Origin: Rhodoluna limnophila
Lineage (GTDB): Bacteria; Actinomycetota; Actinomycetes; Actinomycetales; Microbacteriaceae
Length of the DNA: 64,000 nt
Reading direction: 5' to 3'
NCBI GenBank assembly: GCA_945883505.1
Contig: CAMCXL010000006.1
Coordinates: 1-64,000, forward strand
In this document: piece after piece, positions 15,905 through 24,662 of the stretch
How positions within the stretch are numbered: position 1 is the stretch's first letter
Layout of the letters: each line of letters opens with the position of its first letter
Notes under the pieces: generated by a model
What the model was told of the DNA's origin: nothing
The model's input: the letters and a program-made list of their open reading frames with translations, nothing else
Databases searched by the model: none
Translations under genes and position numbers: made by a program

Positions 15905-16964
15905 ACCCATAAAGCTTCGAGAACTAGAGGTTAAGAACCGAATCTGGATTTCTCCGATGTGCCAGTACTCTGCCGAAAACAAAGATGGCATGCCGGGTAC
16001 TTGGCAACAGGTTCACTTAGGCTCAAGAGCAATCGGCGGAGCTGGGCTGATACTCGTCGAAGCCTCAGGTGTTGCACCAGAAGGACGCATCACACCGTGG
16101 TGCACCGGTATCTGGAACGATGAGCAGGCAGCGGCATGGAAGACCATTGTTGATATTTGTCACAGTCACGGATCCAAGGTCGCGATGCAGTTAGCTCACG
16201 CGGGCCGTAAAGCTTCAGTCCACAGGGAGTGGAGCGGAGTTGGATCAATTCCAATTAGCGAAGGCGGCTGGCAAAGCGTTTCAGCAACCGATGTTGCGTT
16301 CGGCGACTACGCGGCACCTCGAAGACTCACTGTTGCGGAAATCAAGGATCTGGTTGAAGCCTTTGCAAAGGCCGCAACCCGATCGGTGTCAGCTGGTTTT
16401 GACGCGGTTGAGATTCACGGCGCTCACGGCTATCTAATTCATCAATTTCTTTCTCCGCTCAGTAACGACCGCGATGATGAGTACGGTGGGTCACTTGAAA
16501 ACCGGGCTCGACTCCTGATGGAAGTAATAGCCGCTGTGAGAAATGTGATTCCCGAAACAATGCCGCTTTTTCTGAGGCTTTCGGCAACCGATTATGCCCC
16601 AGGGGGTTGGGACCCGGACCAAACTGCCGAGGTTTCTGGTTGGGCTACCGATGCCGGCGTTGACCTAATCGATGTTTCAAGTGGTGGAATAATCACCGGT
16701 GTAAAGATTCCATCCGGACCTGGTTATCAGGTGCCGTTGGCAAAACACGTTTCCGAAAGAATCAAGAAGCCAGTTAGCGCGGTGGGTCAAATAACAGAAG
16801 CCAAACAAGCCGAGGAGATTTTGCAATCCGGCGCTGTTGATGTCATCTTGATCGGAAGAGCTAGCCTTCGAGATCCTTACTGGCCACTTCGTGCCGCCCA
16901 CGAACTTGGGGTGGACGTGGCCTGGCCTAAACAGTACGAGCGAGGTATCTGGCCAAAGCGTTAG
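15888..16964 (+). CDS. NADH:flavin oxidoreductase, Old Yellow Enzyme family (YqjM-like)
   Basis: 358 aa TIM-barrel FMN enzyme that reduces activated C=C bonds of enones with NAD(P)H. FMN-binding and active-site segments visible are ISPMCQYSAENKDG, QLAHAGRKASVH, EIHGAHGYLIHQFLSPLSN and DVSSGG. The Cys in PMCQYSA is characteristic of the YqjM subgroup. ATG 15888 was chosen over ATG 15882 because AAAGGA at 15876-15881 gives a 6-nt spacing. It overlaps the upstream MFS gene by 17 nt. It is convergent with a CBS-domain gene, overlapping it by 4 nt. Confidence 0.93.
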   Translation: MPKLFEPIKLRELEVKNRIWISPMCQYSAENKDGMPGTWQQVHLGSRAIGGAGLILVEASGVAPEGRITPWCTGIWNDEQAAAWKTIVDICHSHGSKVAMQLAHAGRKASVHREWSGVGSIPISEGGWQSVSATDVAFGDYAAPRRLTVAEIKDLVEAFAKAATRSVSAGFDAVEIHGAHGYLIHQFLSPLSNDRDDEYGGSLENRARLLMEVIAAVRNVIPETMPLFLRLSATDYAPGGWDPDQTAEVSGWATDAGVDLIDVSSGGIITGVKIPSGPGYQVPLAKHVSERIKKPVSAVGQITEAKQAEEILQSGAVDVILIGRASLRDPYWPLRAAHELGVDVAWPKQYERGIWPKR

Positions 16965-18001
16965 CGCTTGGTGGTGGCATCTTGAACTTCACCAATGAGC
17001 ACCTCAAGGATGTCTTCTAAAAACAGCACGCCATTGACTTCTCCGGTTGCGTTAAAACTCTTCGCAAGATGAGCCCCAACTTTACGCATGGCCGCGAGTG
17101 CATCTTCGAGCTCCATGTCCTCAGGCAAAGAGATCAAGTTTCTAATTCGCTTAGTTTCCATTGGTAGATCGGCGTGGTTATCGTCAAGGTCGATTACATC
17201 TTTCAGGTGAAGGTAGCCAATTAGTTCGTCATCTTCATCAACCAGCAAGTACCTTGAGAAGCCGTGCTTGGCAGCGGCTTGCTCGATTTCGCGCCCGGTG
17301 ACGTGCCGCTCGAAACTCACCAATCGATCCTGGCCGATTACTATGTCACGAACCTTCTTCTCCGTGAACTCGAAAGCCTTTGAGATGGTTCCCGAGGTGT
17401 CAATCAAGACACCTTCTTTTGTTGAGTGCTCAACTATATTTTCTACCTGCTCGAGAGTAAAGCTCGAAAGAATCTCGTCTACCGGCTTTACTCCAAACAA
17501 CTTCAAAATCGAGTTCGCGATGTAGTTCAAACTCACAACCAACGGCCTGAGCAACCAGGTGATGGCGTAAAGAGGCGGGACCAAAATTAAGGCGGCTGCA
17601 GTTGGAATTGAGAACGATATGTTTTTAGGCACCATCTCGCCAACCACAACGTGAAGGTAAGTCACTATCACCAGGGCAATCATGAACGCCACAGCGTCCA
17701 CCCAGACCGGTGGCAGACCGGTTTGAGCAAGGGGATCTTCTAGTAGGTGGTGAATGCTTGGTTCAACCACCGTAAGGATAAGAAGTGAACAAAGCGTAAT
17801 ACCAAGCTGCGCGGTTGCCAGCATCAGTGAGACTTTTTCAAGCGCCCGAAGGGTTATCTTCGCGGAGGCATTTCCTTTTTCCGCAAGCGGCTCGATTTGC
17901 GCCCGGCGCACAGATATTGCGGCAAACTCGGAGCCCACAAAAAAGGCATTGGCTGCCAAGAGGCCAACGAAAAGAAGCAGTGACAAAACGTCGCTATTCA
18001 T
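16961..18001 (-). CDS. DUF21/CBS-domain membrane protein (HlyC/CorC family), short form
   Basis: 346 aa. An N-terminal DUF21/CNNM membrane domain (about 1-195, with GSEFAAISVRRAQIEPLAE and GEMVPKNISFSIP) is followed by a CBS pair (about 210-340). It stops right after the second CBS motif (FLEDILEVLIGEV), so the C-terminal CorC_HlyC domain is missing. Family members are linked to Mg2+ or Na+/Mg2+ handling. It overlaps the paralogous upstream gene by 8 nt. The two probably form a heteromer (inference). Confidence 0.87.
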   Translation of the reverse strand: MNSDVLSLLLFVGLLAANAFFVGSEFAAISVRRAQIEPLAEKGNASAKITLRALEKVSLMLATAQLGITLCSLLILTVVEPSIHHLLEDPLAQTGLPPVWVDAVAFMIALVIVTYLHVVVGEMVPKNISFSIPTAAALILVPPLYAITWLLRPLVVSLNYIANSILKLFGVKPVDEILSSFTLEQVENIVEHSTKEGVLIDTSGTISKAFEFTEKKVRDIVIGQDRLVSFERHVTGREIEQAAAKHGFSRYLLVDEDDELIGYLHLKDVIDLDDNHADLPMETKRIRNLISLPEDMELEDALAAMRKVGAHLAKSFNATGEVNGVLFLEDILEVLIGEVQDATTKR

Positions 18002-19301
18002 CTTCGAGCACCACCTGAGGTGTGAATCTAACTCGATCTACTCTTCGACCGTCCATGCGTTCCACGGCCAGGGTTCCAGTTCCTAGCTTTACCTGGTCGC
18101 CTACTTTGGGAACGCGACCGAGCTCACTCATTATGAAACCGGCAACGGTCTCATACGCTCCGTCCTCTGGAATCGGGATAGCCATTTCTGCAAGTTCATC
18201 GGGCCTCATCATTCCCGGGAAAAGTAGCGATGAGTTAACGCCCAGCGTGATTCCTGCCCGAGCCCTATCGTGCTCGTCGACCAAGTCCCCTACGAGCTCT
18301 TCGATTAGGTCCTCTAAGGTCGCAAGCCCTGCGGTGCCGCCATACTCGTCGACCACGATGGCAAGCTGCAGGCCCTTGGCACGAAGCTCAATCATTAGAG
18401 TTTCCAAGCGCATAGTTTCTGGAACGCGCAGAACCTCGACCATTAATGCCGTGGCTGGAACCTCAGAGCGCTTTTCCCTCGGGACTGCCGCTGCAAGCTT
18501 TAGGTGCACAACGCCAACCACGTCGTCGGATGAATCCTCGATTACTGGAAATCTTGAGTGGCCAGTCTTGACCGCAAGCTCCACAACGTCAGCCGCTGTT
18601 TGATTTCGCTCAACAAAGTGCATACCGGTGCGAGGGGTCATGACATCGGCAGCAACTAGCTCGCTGAGGCTTAGGGTTTTGGTGAGAAGCGTTGCCGTTT
18701 CTTTATCGAGGGCACCTTCTTTGGCCGAGTGTCGAACCAGTGAGGCTAACTCCTCGGCGCTTCTGGTTGAACTGAGTTCCTCTTTTGGCTCAATTCCAAA
18801 GGCTCGAACCAGGATGTTTCCGGAGGAGTTCATGAAACGAATCATCGGACCAAATACCCAAGTGAATAACAACTGAAAACCAATCACCACTTTGTTGGTG
18901 GCAAGTGGGACCGAAATCGCAAACTGCTTTGGAACCAATTCGCCAATCAGGAACGAAAACGTCGTCACAAAAACTATTGAGATGGCCCATCCAAGAGTTG
19001 GGACTGCCTCCTCAGAAACCCCCGCCGACAGAAGGGATGGACGGATCAGGTTAGACATCGCTGGTTCAGCGATAAAGCCAGTAAGGATGGTGGTTAGGGT
19101 AATACCGAGCTGAGCGCTAGAAAGATGGGTAGCGGTTTTTTTCAGCGCCCGAATTGAGTTCTGGAGACCCTTTTCCCCGCGCTGGGCTCTTGACTCAAGC
19201 TCTGCTCGTTCGAGGTTAACCAGGGAGAACTCCGAGGCAACAAAGAAGCCGGTCCCCACCGTTAGAAAGGCGGCCAGGGCCAGCAAAAGTAAGTCGTTCA
19301 C
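17994..19301 (-). CDS. DUF21/CBS/CorC-domain membrane protein (HlyC/CorC family), full form
   Basis: 435 aa. DUF21/CNNM domain (about 1-195; VASEFSLVNLERAELESRA, GELVPKQFAISVP), CBS pair (about 215-340; AADVMTPRTGMHFV, VDEYGGTAGLATLEDLIEE), then the CorC_HlyC associated domain ending DGRRVDRVRF. Relatives act in divalent-cation homeostasis. GTG start at 19301. It lies immediately upstream of a shorter paralogue lacking the last domain, a pairing common in actinobacteria. It is divergent from kgd across 129 bp. Confidence 0.9.
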   Translation of the reverse strand: MNDLLLLALAAFLTVGTGFFVASEFSLVNLERAELESRAQRGEKGLQNSIRALKKTATHLSSAQLGITLTTILTGFIAEPAMSNLIRPSLLSAGVSEEAVPTLGWAISIVFVTTFSFLIGELVPKQFAISVPLATNKVVIGFQLLFTWVFGPMIRFMNSSGNILVRAFGIEPKEELSSTRSAEELASLVRHSAKEGALDKETATLLTKTLSLSELVAADVMTPRTGMHFVERNQTAADVVELAVKTGHSRFPVIEDSSDDVVGVVHLKLAAAVPREKRSEVPATALMVEVLRVPETMRLETLMIELRAKGLQLAIVVDEYGGTAGLATLEDLIEELVGDLVDEHDRARAGITLGVNSSLLFPGMMRPDELAEMAIPIPEDGAYETVAGFIMSELGRVPKVGDQVKLGTGTLAVERMDGRRVDRVRFTPQVVLEDE

Positions 19302-19430
19302 TTAGGCGTTAGCCTCGCTCGGACTATGGTCAGGTGTCGAATCCATCAGGACCTAAGCATACCTAAATGGCCGTGCTCCCCAGAGCGTAAGATATAGGAG
19401 TCATTCAGGCCAACAAATAAGGGGTTTTCT

Positions 19431-22400
19431 TTGTCCGGTGAGGGATTGCAAGACGATTACGGAGCCAATTCTTGGCTGGTTGAAGAGATGTACGTAAAGT
19501 ACAAGCAAAACCCAGATTCAGTTGACAAGGCCTGGTGGCCCATCCTGGAAAACTACCAGCCTTCCCAAACAACCCCTTCCACTTCAGCGGCGCAGGCACC
19601 ACAAGTTTCTGATATGACTACATCGATTCCGGTTGTTGCAAAAACTACCCGGGTAGAGGCTAAGCCTCAGCCAATTCCGGCGCAGGCACCGATTACCGAA
19701 TCCATCACAATCATTCCTGAGTCATCGAGCGAAGACGCCGAGGACCAGGTCACCGTTCTAAAGGGTATGGCCAAAACTTTGGCCACCAACATGGATCTTT
19801 CGCTTCAAATTCCAACCGCAACCAGCGTGCGAGCACTTCCAGCCAAGCTCATGATTGACAACCGCCTGGTAATCAACTCGCACCTATCTAGAGCCCGCGG
19901 TGGAAAAGTATCCTTCACGCACCTGATTGGTTTTGCAATCATCCAGGCTCTGAAGAAATTTCCTAGCCAGAACGTCTACTACGACGTTGTCGACGAGCGT
20001 CCAGTTGTGGTGCAGCCAGCCAACATCAACTTCGGTCTGGCAATCGACATTCCAAAACCGGACGGCTCAAGAGCACTGCTTGTGCCAAACATCAAGCGAG
20101 CTCAAAGGCTTAACTTTGCCGAATACTTGCTGGCTTACGAAGAGCTTGTTGTAAAGGCTCGAACCAATACTTTGACAGCCGGGGATTTCCAGGGCACAAC
20201 TGTTTCACTAACAAACCCGGGTGGAATCGGAACCGTGCACTCTGTGCCAAGGCTCACCAAGGGTCAAGGCTGCATCGTGGGTGCCGGAGCTTTAGAGTAC
20301 CCGGCTGAATTTCAAGGAATGAGCGATGCTCAGCTAGCTAAGCTCGGCATCAGCAAGATCATCACCTTGACCTCAACGTATGACCACCGAGTAATTCAAG
20401 GTGCCGGAAGCGGAGAGTTTCTAAAGATTGTCCACGGTTTACTCCTTGGAGAAGATAGTTTCTACGACCAGATCTTTGCTGACCTGCGCATCCCGTACGA
20501 GCCGGTGCGTTGGGTTCCAGACTTTGACCGAGATGGAATCGACGACCGCGAGAAGTCAACCAGAATCCAAGAACTCATAAACGCTTACCGAGTTCGCGGA
20601 CACCTGATGGCAGACACCGATCCGCTGGAGTATCAGCAGCGCTCTCACCCAGACCTAGATGTTCTAAACCACGGCCTTAGTCTTTGGGATCTAGACCGGT
20701 CATTTCGTGCCGCTGGCTTTGGAGGTAAGCAAAAGGCTCCGTTTAGAGAGATTCTAAGAATTCTTCGTGACTCTTACTGTCGAACAGTTGGCGTCGAGTA
20801 TATGCACATCCAGGACCCAGCACAGCGCAAGTGGTTCCAGGAGAAACTCGAGAAGCCATACGCCAAGCCAACCAGTGAAGAGCAGCTTCGTATTCTGAGC
20901 AAACTCAACGAGGCGGAAGCTTTTGAGACTTTCCTACAGACCAAGTTCGTCGGGCAAAAGCGCTTCAGCCTAGAAGGTGGCGAGAGCGCGATAGCCGCCA
21001 TGGATGAACTTCTGCAGTCCGCTGCCAATGCCGGTATTGAGGAAGTTTGTGTCGGTATGGCTCACCGCGGTCGACTAAATGTTCTAACCAATATTGCCGG
21101 AAAAACCTATGGTCAGGTCTTTAAGGAGTTCGAAGGCAACGCCGATATCAAAACTGTCCAGGGTTCAGGAGATGTTAAATATCACCTCGGAACCGAGGGC
21201 ACTTTCGAAAGCCTCGAAGGAAACAAGGTAAAGGTCTCGCTCGCTGCCAACCCCTCTCACCTAGAAGCTGTGAACCCAGTCCTAGAAGGAATAGTTCGAG
21301 CCAAGCTCGATCGCCTTAATGCAATACCTCGTAACGAGTTCCCGGTTGTGCCAGTACTTATTCACGGTGACGCGGCTTTCGCCGGTCAAGGTGTGGTGCC
21401 GGAAACTTTGAACATGGCACAACTTCGTGGCTATAAAACCGGTGGAACAATCCACCTGGTTATTAACAACCAGGTCGGTTTCACAACTCCCCCGTCCGAA
21501 TCACGTTCAACCACATACTCAACCGACGTTGCCAAATTGATTCAGGCACCAATCTTCCACGTCAACGGAGACGACCCTGAAGCGGTAGTTCGGGTTGCAC
21601 ATCTTGCTTTTGAATATCGCCAAGAGTTTAAAAACGATGCGGTGATTGACCTGATTTGCTACCGTCGCCGTGGACACAACGAAGGCGATGACCCATCGAT
21701 GACCCAGCCATTGATGTATAACCTCATAGAGGCCAAGCGGTCGGTAAGAACTCTTTACCTCGAGTCCCTAGTTGGTCGAGGAGATATCACTCAGGAAGAG
21801 TTCGAGGCAGCCAACTCAGATTTCCAGAACAAGCTTGAAAATGCCTTCGTTGAGGTTCACGCCGCCATGGCTGCACCAATTGAGCTAATTCCAAGAAGAG
21901 TGGGAATTGGAACTACCGCAAGCGATGCCCCAGAAATCACTCGCCCAACCGCAGTTTCCAAGGAGGTTGTCGAGCTGATCGGTGACGCTCATGCCAACAC
22001 CCCTGCCGGCTTTACAGTGCACCCGAAGCTGCAGCAGCTTCTGGCCAAGCGCGTTGAGATGAGCCGCGAGGGCGGAATTGACTGGGGCTTTGGAGAGCTG
22101 ATCTCGTTTGGGTCGCTTCTTGTTGAGGGTGTCCCGGTGCGTCTTGCCGGTCAAGATTCCAGGCGAGGAACGTTTGTTCAGCGTCACGCCGTTTTCCACG
22201 ACCGAGTCAACGGCCAGGAGTGGATGCCGCTTCGAAACTTGAGTGAGACTCAGGCTAAGTTCTGGATTTATGACTCACTGCTGAGCGAATACGCAGCTAT
22301 GGGCTTCGAATACGGTTACTCAATCGAGAACAAGGAAGCTCTAGTTTTGTGGGAAGCGCAGTTCGGTGACTTCGTCAACGGAGCGCAAACCATTGTTGAT

Positions 22401-23099
22401 GAATTTATATCCTCAGCCGAGCAAAAGTGGAACCAGCACTCGAGCCTGGTTCTACTTCTTCCTCACGGCTACGAAGGTCAAGGACCAGACCACTCCTCTG
22501 CTCGCATCGAAAGATTCCTGCAGCTTTGCGCAGAAAACAACATGACTGTAGCTCAGCCAAGCACTCCAGCTTCACACTTCCACCTGTTGCGCAGGCAAGC
22601 GTTCTCAAGACCGAGAAGGCCGCTAATTGTCTTCACCCCGAAGTCGATGCTGCGCCTAAAAGCTGCCTCTTCCTCAGTGGAAGATTTCACCAGTGGAACT
22701 TTCGAGCCCGTGATTGATGATGTTCAAGGCCTAGATAGATCCAGCGTGAAGCGCGTGCTGATGTGTTCCGGGAAGATCTACTGGGACCTAATGGCGGAGA
22801 TTGAAAAGCGCGGAGAGAAAAATATAGCGGTAGTTCGCATCGAGCAGCTTTATCCAACCCCGGTTGATGAAATCAAATCAACTTACGCTTTGTATCCGAG
22901 CGCGCAGCTTTACTGGGTTCAGGACGAACCGGCTAACCAAGGTCCTTGGACTTATATCGGCCTGTTCTTGCCTCGATATATGAATGGCCAGGTTCCAACC
23001 CTGGTATCAAGACCGGCCAGTGCATCCCCTGCAACCGGATCCGCCAAGCGTCACGCAGTCGAGCAAGCCGACGTCATCGCAAGAGCGCTGGCGCTGTAG
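19431..23099 (+). CDS. kgd: Multifunctional 2-oxoglutarate decarboxylase / dehydrogenase E1-E2 component (Kgd)
   Basis: 1222 aa. An N-terminal segment (DDYGANSWLVEEMYVKYKQNPDSVDKAWW cut: DYGANSWLVEEMY) is followed by a Pro/Ala-rich linker. Then comes an E2 acyltransferase catalytic domain (about 120-345) with active-site DHRVIQG near residue 317, and the thiamin-diphosphate E1 domain (about 380-1222) with GDAAFAGQG near 646 and YRRRGHNEGDDPS. No lipoyl domain is present; as in mycobacterial Kgd and corynebacterial OdhA, lipoyl would come from another subunit. It feeds the TCA cycle. The start is TTG 19431, with AAGGGG at 19419-19424 (6-nt spacing). An SGNH-like gene starts 4 nt after the stop. 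Confidence 0.97.
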   Translation: MSGEGLQDDYGANSWLVEEMYVKYKQNPDSVDKAWWPILENYQPSQTTPSTSAAQAPQVSDMTTSIPVVAKTTRVEAKPQPIPAQAPITESITIIPESSSEDAEDQVTVLKGMAKTLATNMDLSLQIPTATSVRALPAKLMIDNRLVINSHLSRARGGKVSFTHLIGFAIIQALKKFPSQNVYYDVVDERPVVVQPANINFGLAIDIPKPDGSRALLVPNIKRAQRLNFAEYLLAYEELVVKARTNTLTAGDFQGTTVSLTNPGGIGTVHSVPRLTKGQGCIVGAGALEYPAEFQGMSDAQLAKLGISKIITLTSTYDHRVIQGAGSGEFLKIVHGLLLGEDSFYDQIFADLRIPYEPVRWVPDFDRDGIDDREKSTRIQELINAYRVRGHLMADTDPLEYQQRSHPDLDVLNHGLSLWDLDRSFRAAGFGGKQKAPFREILRILRDSYCRTVGVEYMHIQDPAQRKWFQEKLEKPYAKPTSEEQLRILSKLNEAEAFETFLQTKFVGQKRFSLEGGESAIAAMDELLQSAANAGIEEVCVGMAHRGRLNVLTNIAGKTYGQVFKEFEGNADIKTVQGSGDVKYHLGTEGTFESLEGNKVKVSLAANPSHLEAVNPVLEGIVRAKLDRLNAIPRNEFPVVPVLIHGDAAFAGQGVVPETLNMAQLRGYKTGGTIHLVINNQVGFTTPPSESRSTTYSTDVAKLIQAPIFHVNGDDPEAVVRVAHLAFEYRQEFKNDAVIDLICYRRRGHNEGDDPSMTQPLMYNLIEAKRSVRTLYLESLVGRGDITQEEFEAANSDFQNKLENAFVEVHAAMAAPIELIPRRVGIGTTASDAPEITRPTAVSKEVVELIGDAHANTPAGFTVHPKLQQLLAKRVEMSREGGIDWGFGELISFGSLLVEGVPVRLAGQDSRRGTFVQRHAVFHDRVNGQEWMPLRNLSETQAKFWIYDSLLSEYAAMGFEYGYSIENKEALVLWEAQFGDFVNGAQTIVDEFISSAEQKWNQHSSLVLLLPHGYEGQGPDHSSARIERFLQLCAENNMTVAQPSTPASHFHLLRRQAFSRPRRPLIVFTPKSMLRLKAASSSVEDFTSGTFEPVIDDVQGLDRSSVKRVLMCSGKIYWDLMAEIEKRGEKNIAVVRIEQLYPTPVDEIKSTYALYPSAQLYWVQDEPANQGPWTYIGLFLPRYMNGQVPTLVSRPASASPATGSAKRHAVEQADVIARALAL

Positions 23100-23103
23100 C
23101 TAA

Positions 23104-23718
23104 ATGGAATTAGTCGAAAGAGCAGAAACTCGCATCGTCATATTGGGCGATGAGTCAACTACCGCTATCGGCGATGTCAAGGCCTTAGGTTGGGTTGGTC
23201 GAGTAATAGCCAGAACTCCTATCGAAGATCCAATCATCGACATCTATAACGTCCCTTCGCCTGGAGAAACCAGCGCAAGCTTGATGGAGCGCTGGAGTGC
23301 CGAGGTTCAGCGAAGGTTCCGACCAGAAACTGATAACCGACTGGTGTTGGCTCTTGGAAACTCCGATGCCTCCGAGGGGATTTCGGTTTCTAGGTCAAGA
23401 CTGAATGTTGCAACCATCATCGACGAAGCCAAGCGCAACGACATATCGGTGTTTGTGGTCGGTCCCCCGCCAAGTTTTGACAAGGCGCTGAACTACGAGA
23501 TTGAACATCTTGCCACCGGGTATGAAGATGTTTGTCGAAGGAGAAGTGTTCCATTCGTGGACTTTTTTCATCCGCTGGTTGATCACGAAGGATTTAACGC
23601 AGAGCTTGAAGTTTCTGCAAGAAACATGCCAGCTCAAACCGGCTACGGGTTAATGGCCTGGTTGGTTCTGAACCGTGGTTGGTATCCCTGGTTAGGGTTA
23701 GAAGAAACTCAGAGTTAG
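23104..23718 (+). CDS. SGNH/GDSL-hydrolase-like protein with degraded active site
   Basis: 204 aa. The fold signature is recognisable: VILGDESTTAIG near residue 12 (block I), VLALGNSD near 80 (block III), and a PAQTGYGLMAW segment where block V should be. However, block I reads GDES instead of GDS, shifting the Ser by one. The D-x-x-H catalytic pair expected before the block V segment is absent (ARNMPAQTGY). It is therefore probably non-hydrolytic or uses a different mechanism. No signal peptide, so cytoplasmic. It begins 4 nt after kgd and is likely co-transcribed. Its stop overlaps the convergent anti-sigma gene by 4 nt. Confidence 0.72.
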   Translation: MELVERAETRIVILGDESTTAIGDVKALGWVGRVIARTPIEDPIIDIYNVPSPGETSASLMERWSAEVQRRFRPETDNRLVLALGNSDASEGISVSRSRLNVATIIDEAKRNDISVFVVGPPPSFDKALNYEIEHLATGYEDVCRRRSVPFVDFFHPLVDHEGFNAELEVSARNMPAQTGYGLMAWLVLNRGWYPWLGLEETQS

Positions 23719-23954
23719 TGCGACTGTGACTTGCGGATGTAGTCCAGTACTTTTTCTGCAAGCTTTTCTGGCGGAGCCTCATCACAGGATCTAGTTATTG
23801 CCTTATTTAGGTAAACCTCTAAGTCGTACTCTTCCTCGCAGGAATCACACAAAGCCAAATGCGCTGTGATGTCCTGCTGGGCCTCCGGCTTTAATTCATT
23901 GTGCAGATACTCGTGAACTAGAGCTTTAGTTTCTTCGCAGTCAATTTCCGCCAT
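23715..23954 (-). CDS. rsrA: Zinc-binding anti-sigma factor, RsrA/RshA-like
   Basis: 79 aa. Cys6, His32, Cys36 and Cys39 reproduce the C-x25-H-x3-C-x2-C zinc anti-sigma spacing of Streptomyces RsrA (C11, H37, C41, C44). In that family, disulfide stress oxidises the thiols, releases zinc and frees the partner sigma factor. ATG at 23954 overlaps the sigma gene stop by 1 nt (TAATG), so the pair is tightly coupled. Another Cys lies near residue 57. Regulation by thiol redox is established for the family and inferred here. Confidence 0.9.
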   Translation of the reverse strand: MAEIDCEETKALVHEYLHNELKPEAQQDITAHLALCDSCEEEYDLEVYLNKAITRSCDEAPPEKLAEKVLDYIRKSQSH

Positions 23955-24613
23955 TAGCTTTTCTCCGTTGCTGATTCTGGGACAAGATATCCCTGCTCAA
24001 TTGCGTACTCGGCAAGCAATACCCTAAGCAGTTTTTTGCCCCGGTGCAACCTGCTCATTACGGTTCCAACCGGAGTTCCCATTACCTCGGCAATTTCAGC
24101 GTATGGCAGGCCGTCAACAACCGCGTAGTAAACCACCATTCGAAATTCCTCAGGAATCTCACGCAGCGACTTGCGGATGATTTCAGATGGCAGGTTATCC
24201 AGCGCCTCGAGCTCAGCCGAGCGAGAGGTGGTTGCCGTTAGCGACTTGGCGTCGCCGAGCTGCCAATCTTCTAGATCGTCTAGGCCACCCTTGGATGGGT
24301 CCTTGGCTTTTTTGTTGTAGCTATTGATATGGGTGTTGGTCATGATTCGGTAAAGCCAGGCCTTCAAATTGGTGCCCTGCTGATACTGACCCCATGCCAC
24401 GAATGCTTTGGCCATGGCCTCTTGAACCAGGTCCTCGGCATCTGAAGGGTTTCTAGTCCAGCGAAGCGCCGCTCCGTAGAGTTGGGGCATAAGCGGTAGA
24501 GCCTGTTGCTCAAAGTCCCTAATCTTGTCCTCGGTGGCCTTATCGGGCTTTGTCGTCATAGCCTCAGAGTCTACCAAGCGAGGCGAAACCGGCTGATCTA
24601 GCACTGTTAACAC
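23954..24613 (-). CDS. sigR: ECF sigma factor SigR/SigH (thiol-oxidative stress)
   Basis: 219 aa. Region 2 has [22 protein letters not shown] and [16 protein letters not shown]; region 4 has [18 protein letters not shown] and [20 protein letters not shown]. Family members direct transcription of thioredoxin and mycothiol genes under disulfide stress. GTG 24613 is favoured by an SD (AGGAG at 24622-24626 on the minus strand, 8-nt spacing). An internal ATG at 24559 would remove 18 aa, but its GAGG is too close. In Streptomyces SigR also has long and short forms. No GGAAT-type self-promoter is obvious upstream. It is divergent from aroA. Confidence 0.92.
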   Translation of the reverse strand: MLTVLDQPVSPRLVDSEAMTTKPDKATEDKIRDFEQQALPLMPQLYGAALRWTRNPSDAEDLVQEAMAKAFVAWGQYQQGTNLKAWLYRIMTNTHINSYNKKAKDPSKGGLDDLEDWQLGDAKSLTATTSRSAELEALDNLPSEIIRKSLREIPEEFRMVVYYAVVDGLPYAEIAEVMGTPVGTVMSRLHRGKKLLRVLLAEYAIEQGYLVPESATEKS

Positions 24614-24662
24614 CTTTTTCGCTCCTAATGGACTATTTCAATAGCTGATACTTTTAAAACCA

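Noticed and set aside
18022-18603. Ser/Thr-rich plus-strand ORF of 193 codons antisense to the CBS gene
   Set aside because: Composition is that of a shadow frame; the opposite strand encodes a clear CBS/CorC protein.
19351-19366. ACCTAAGCATACCTAA upstream of kgd looks like a DtxR/IdeR iron box
   Set aside because: The two ACCTAA units form a direct repeat, not the inverted repeat needed for a DtxR/IdeR operator.
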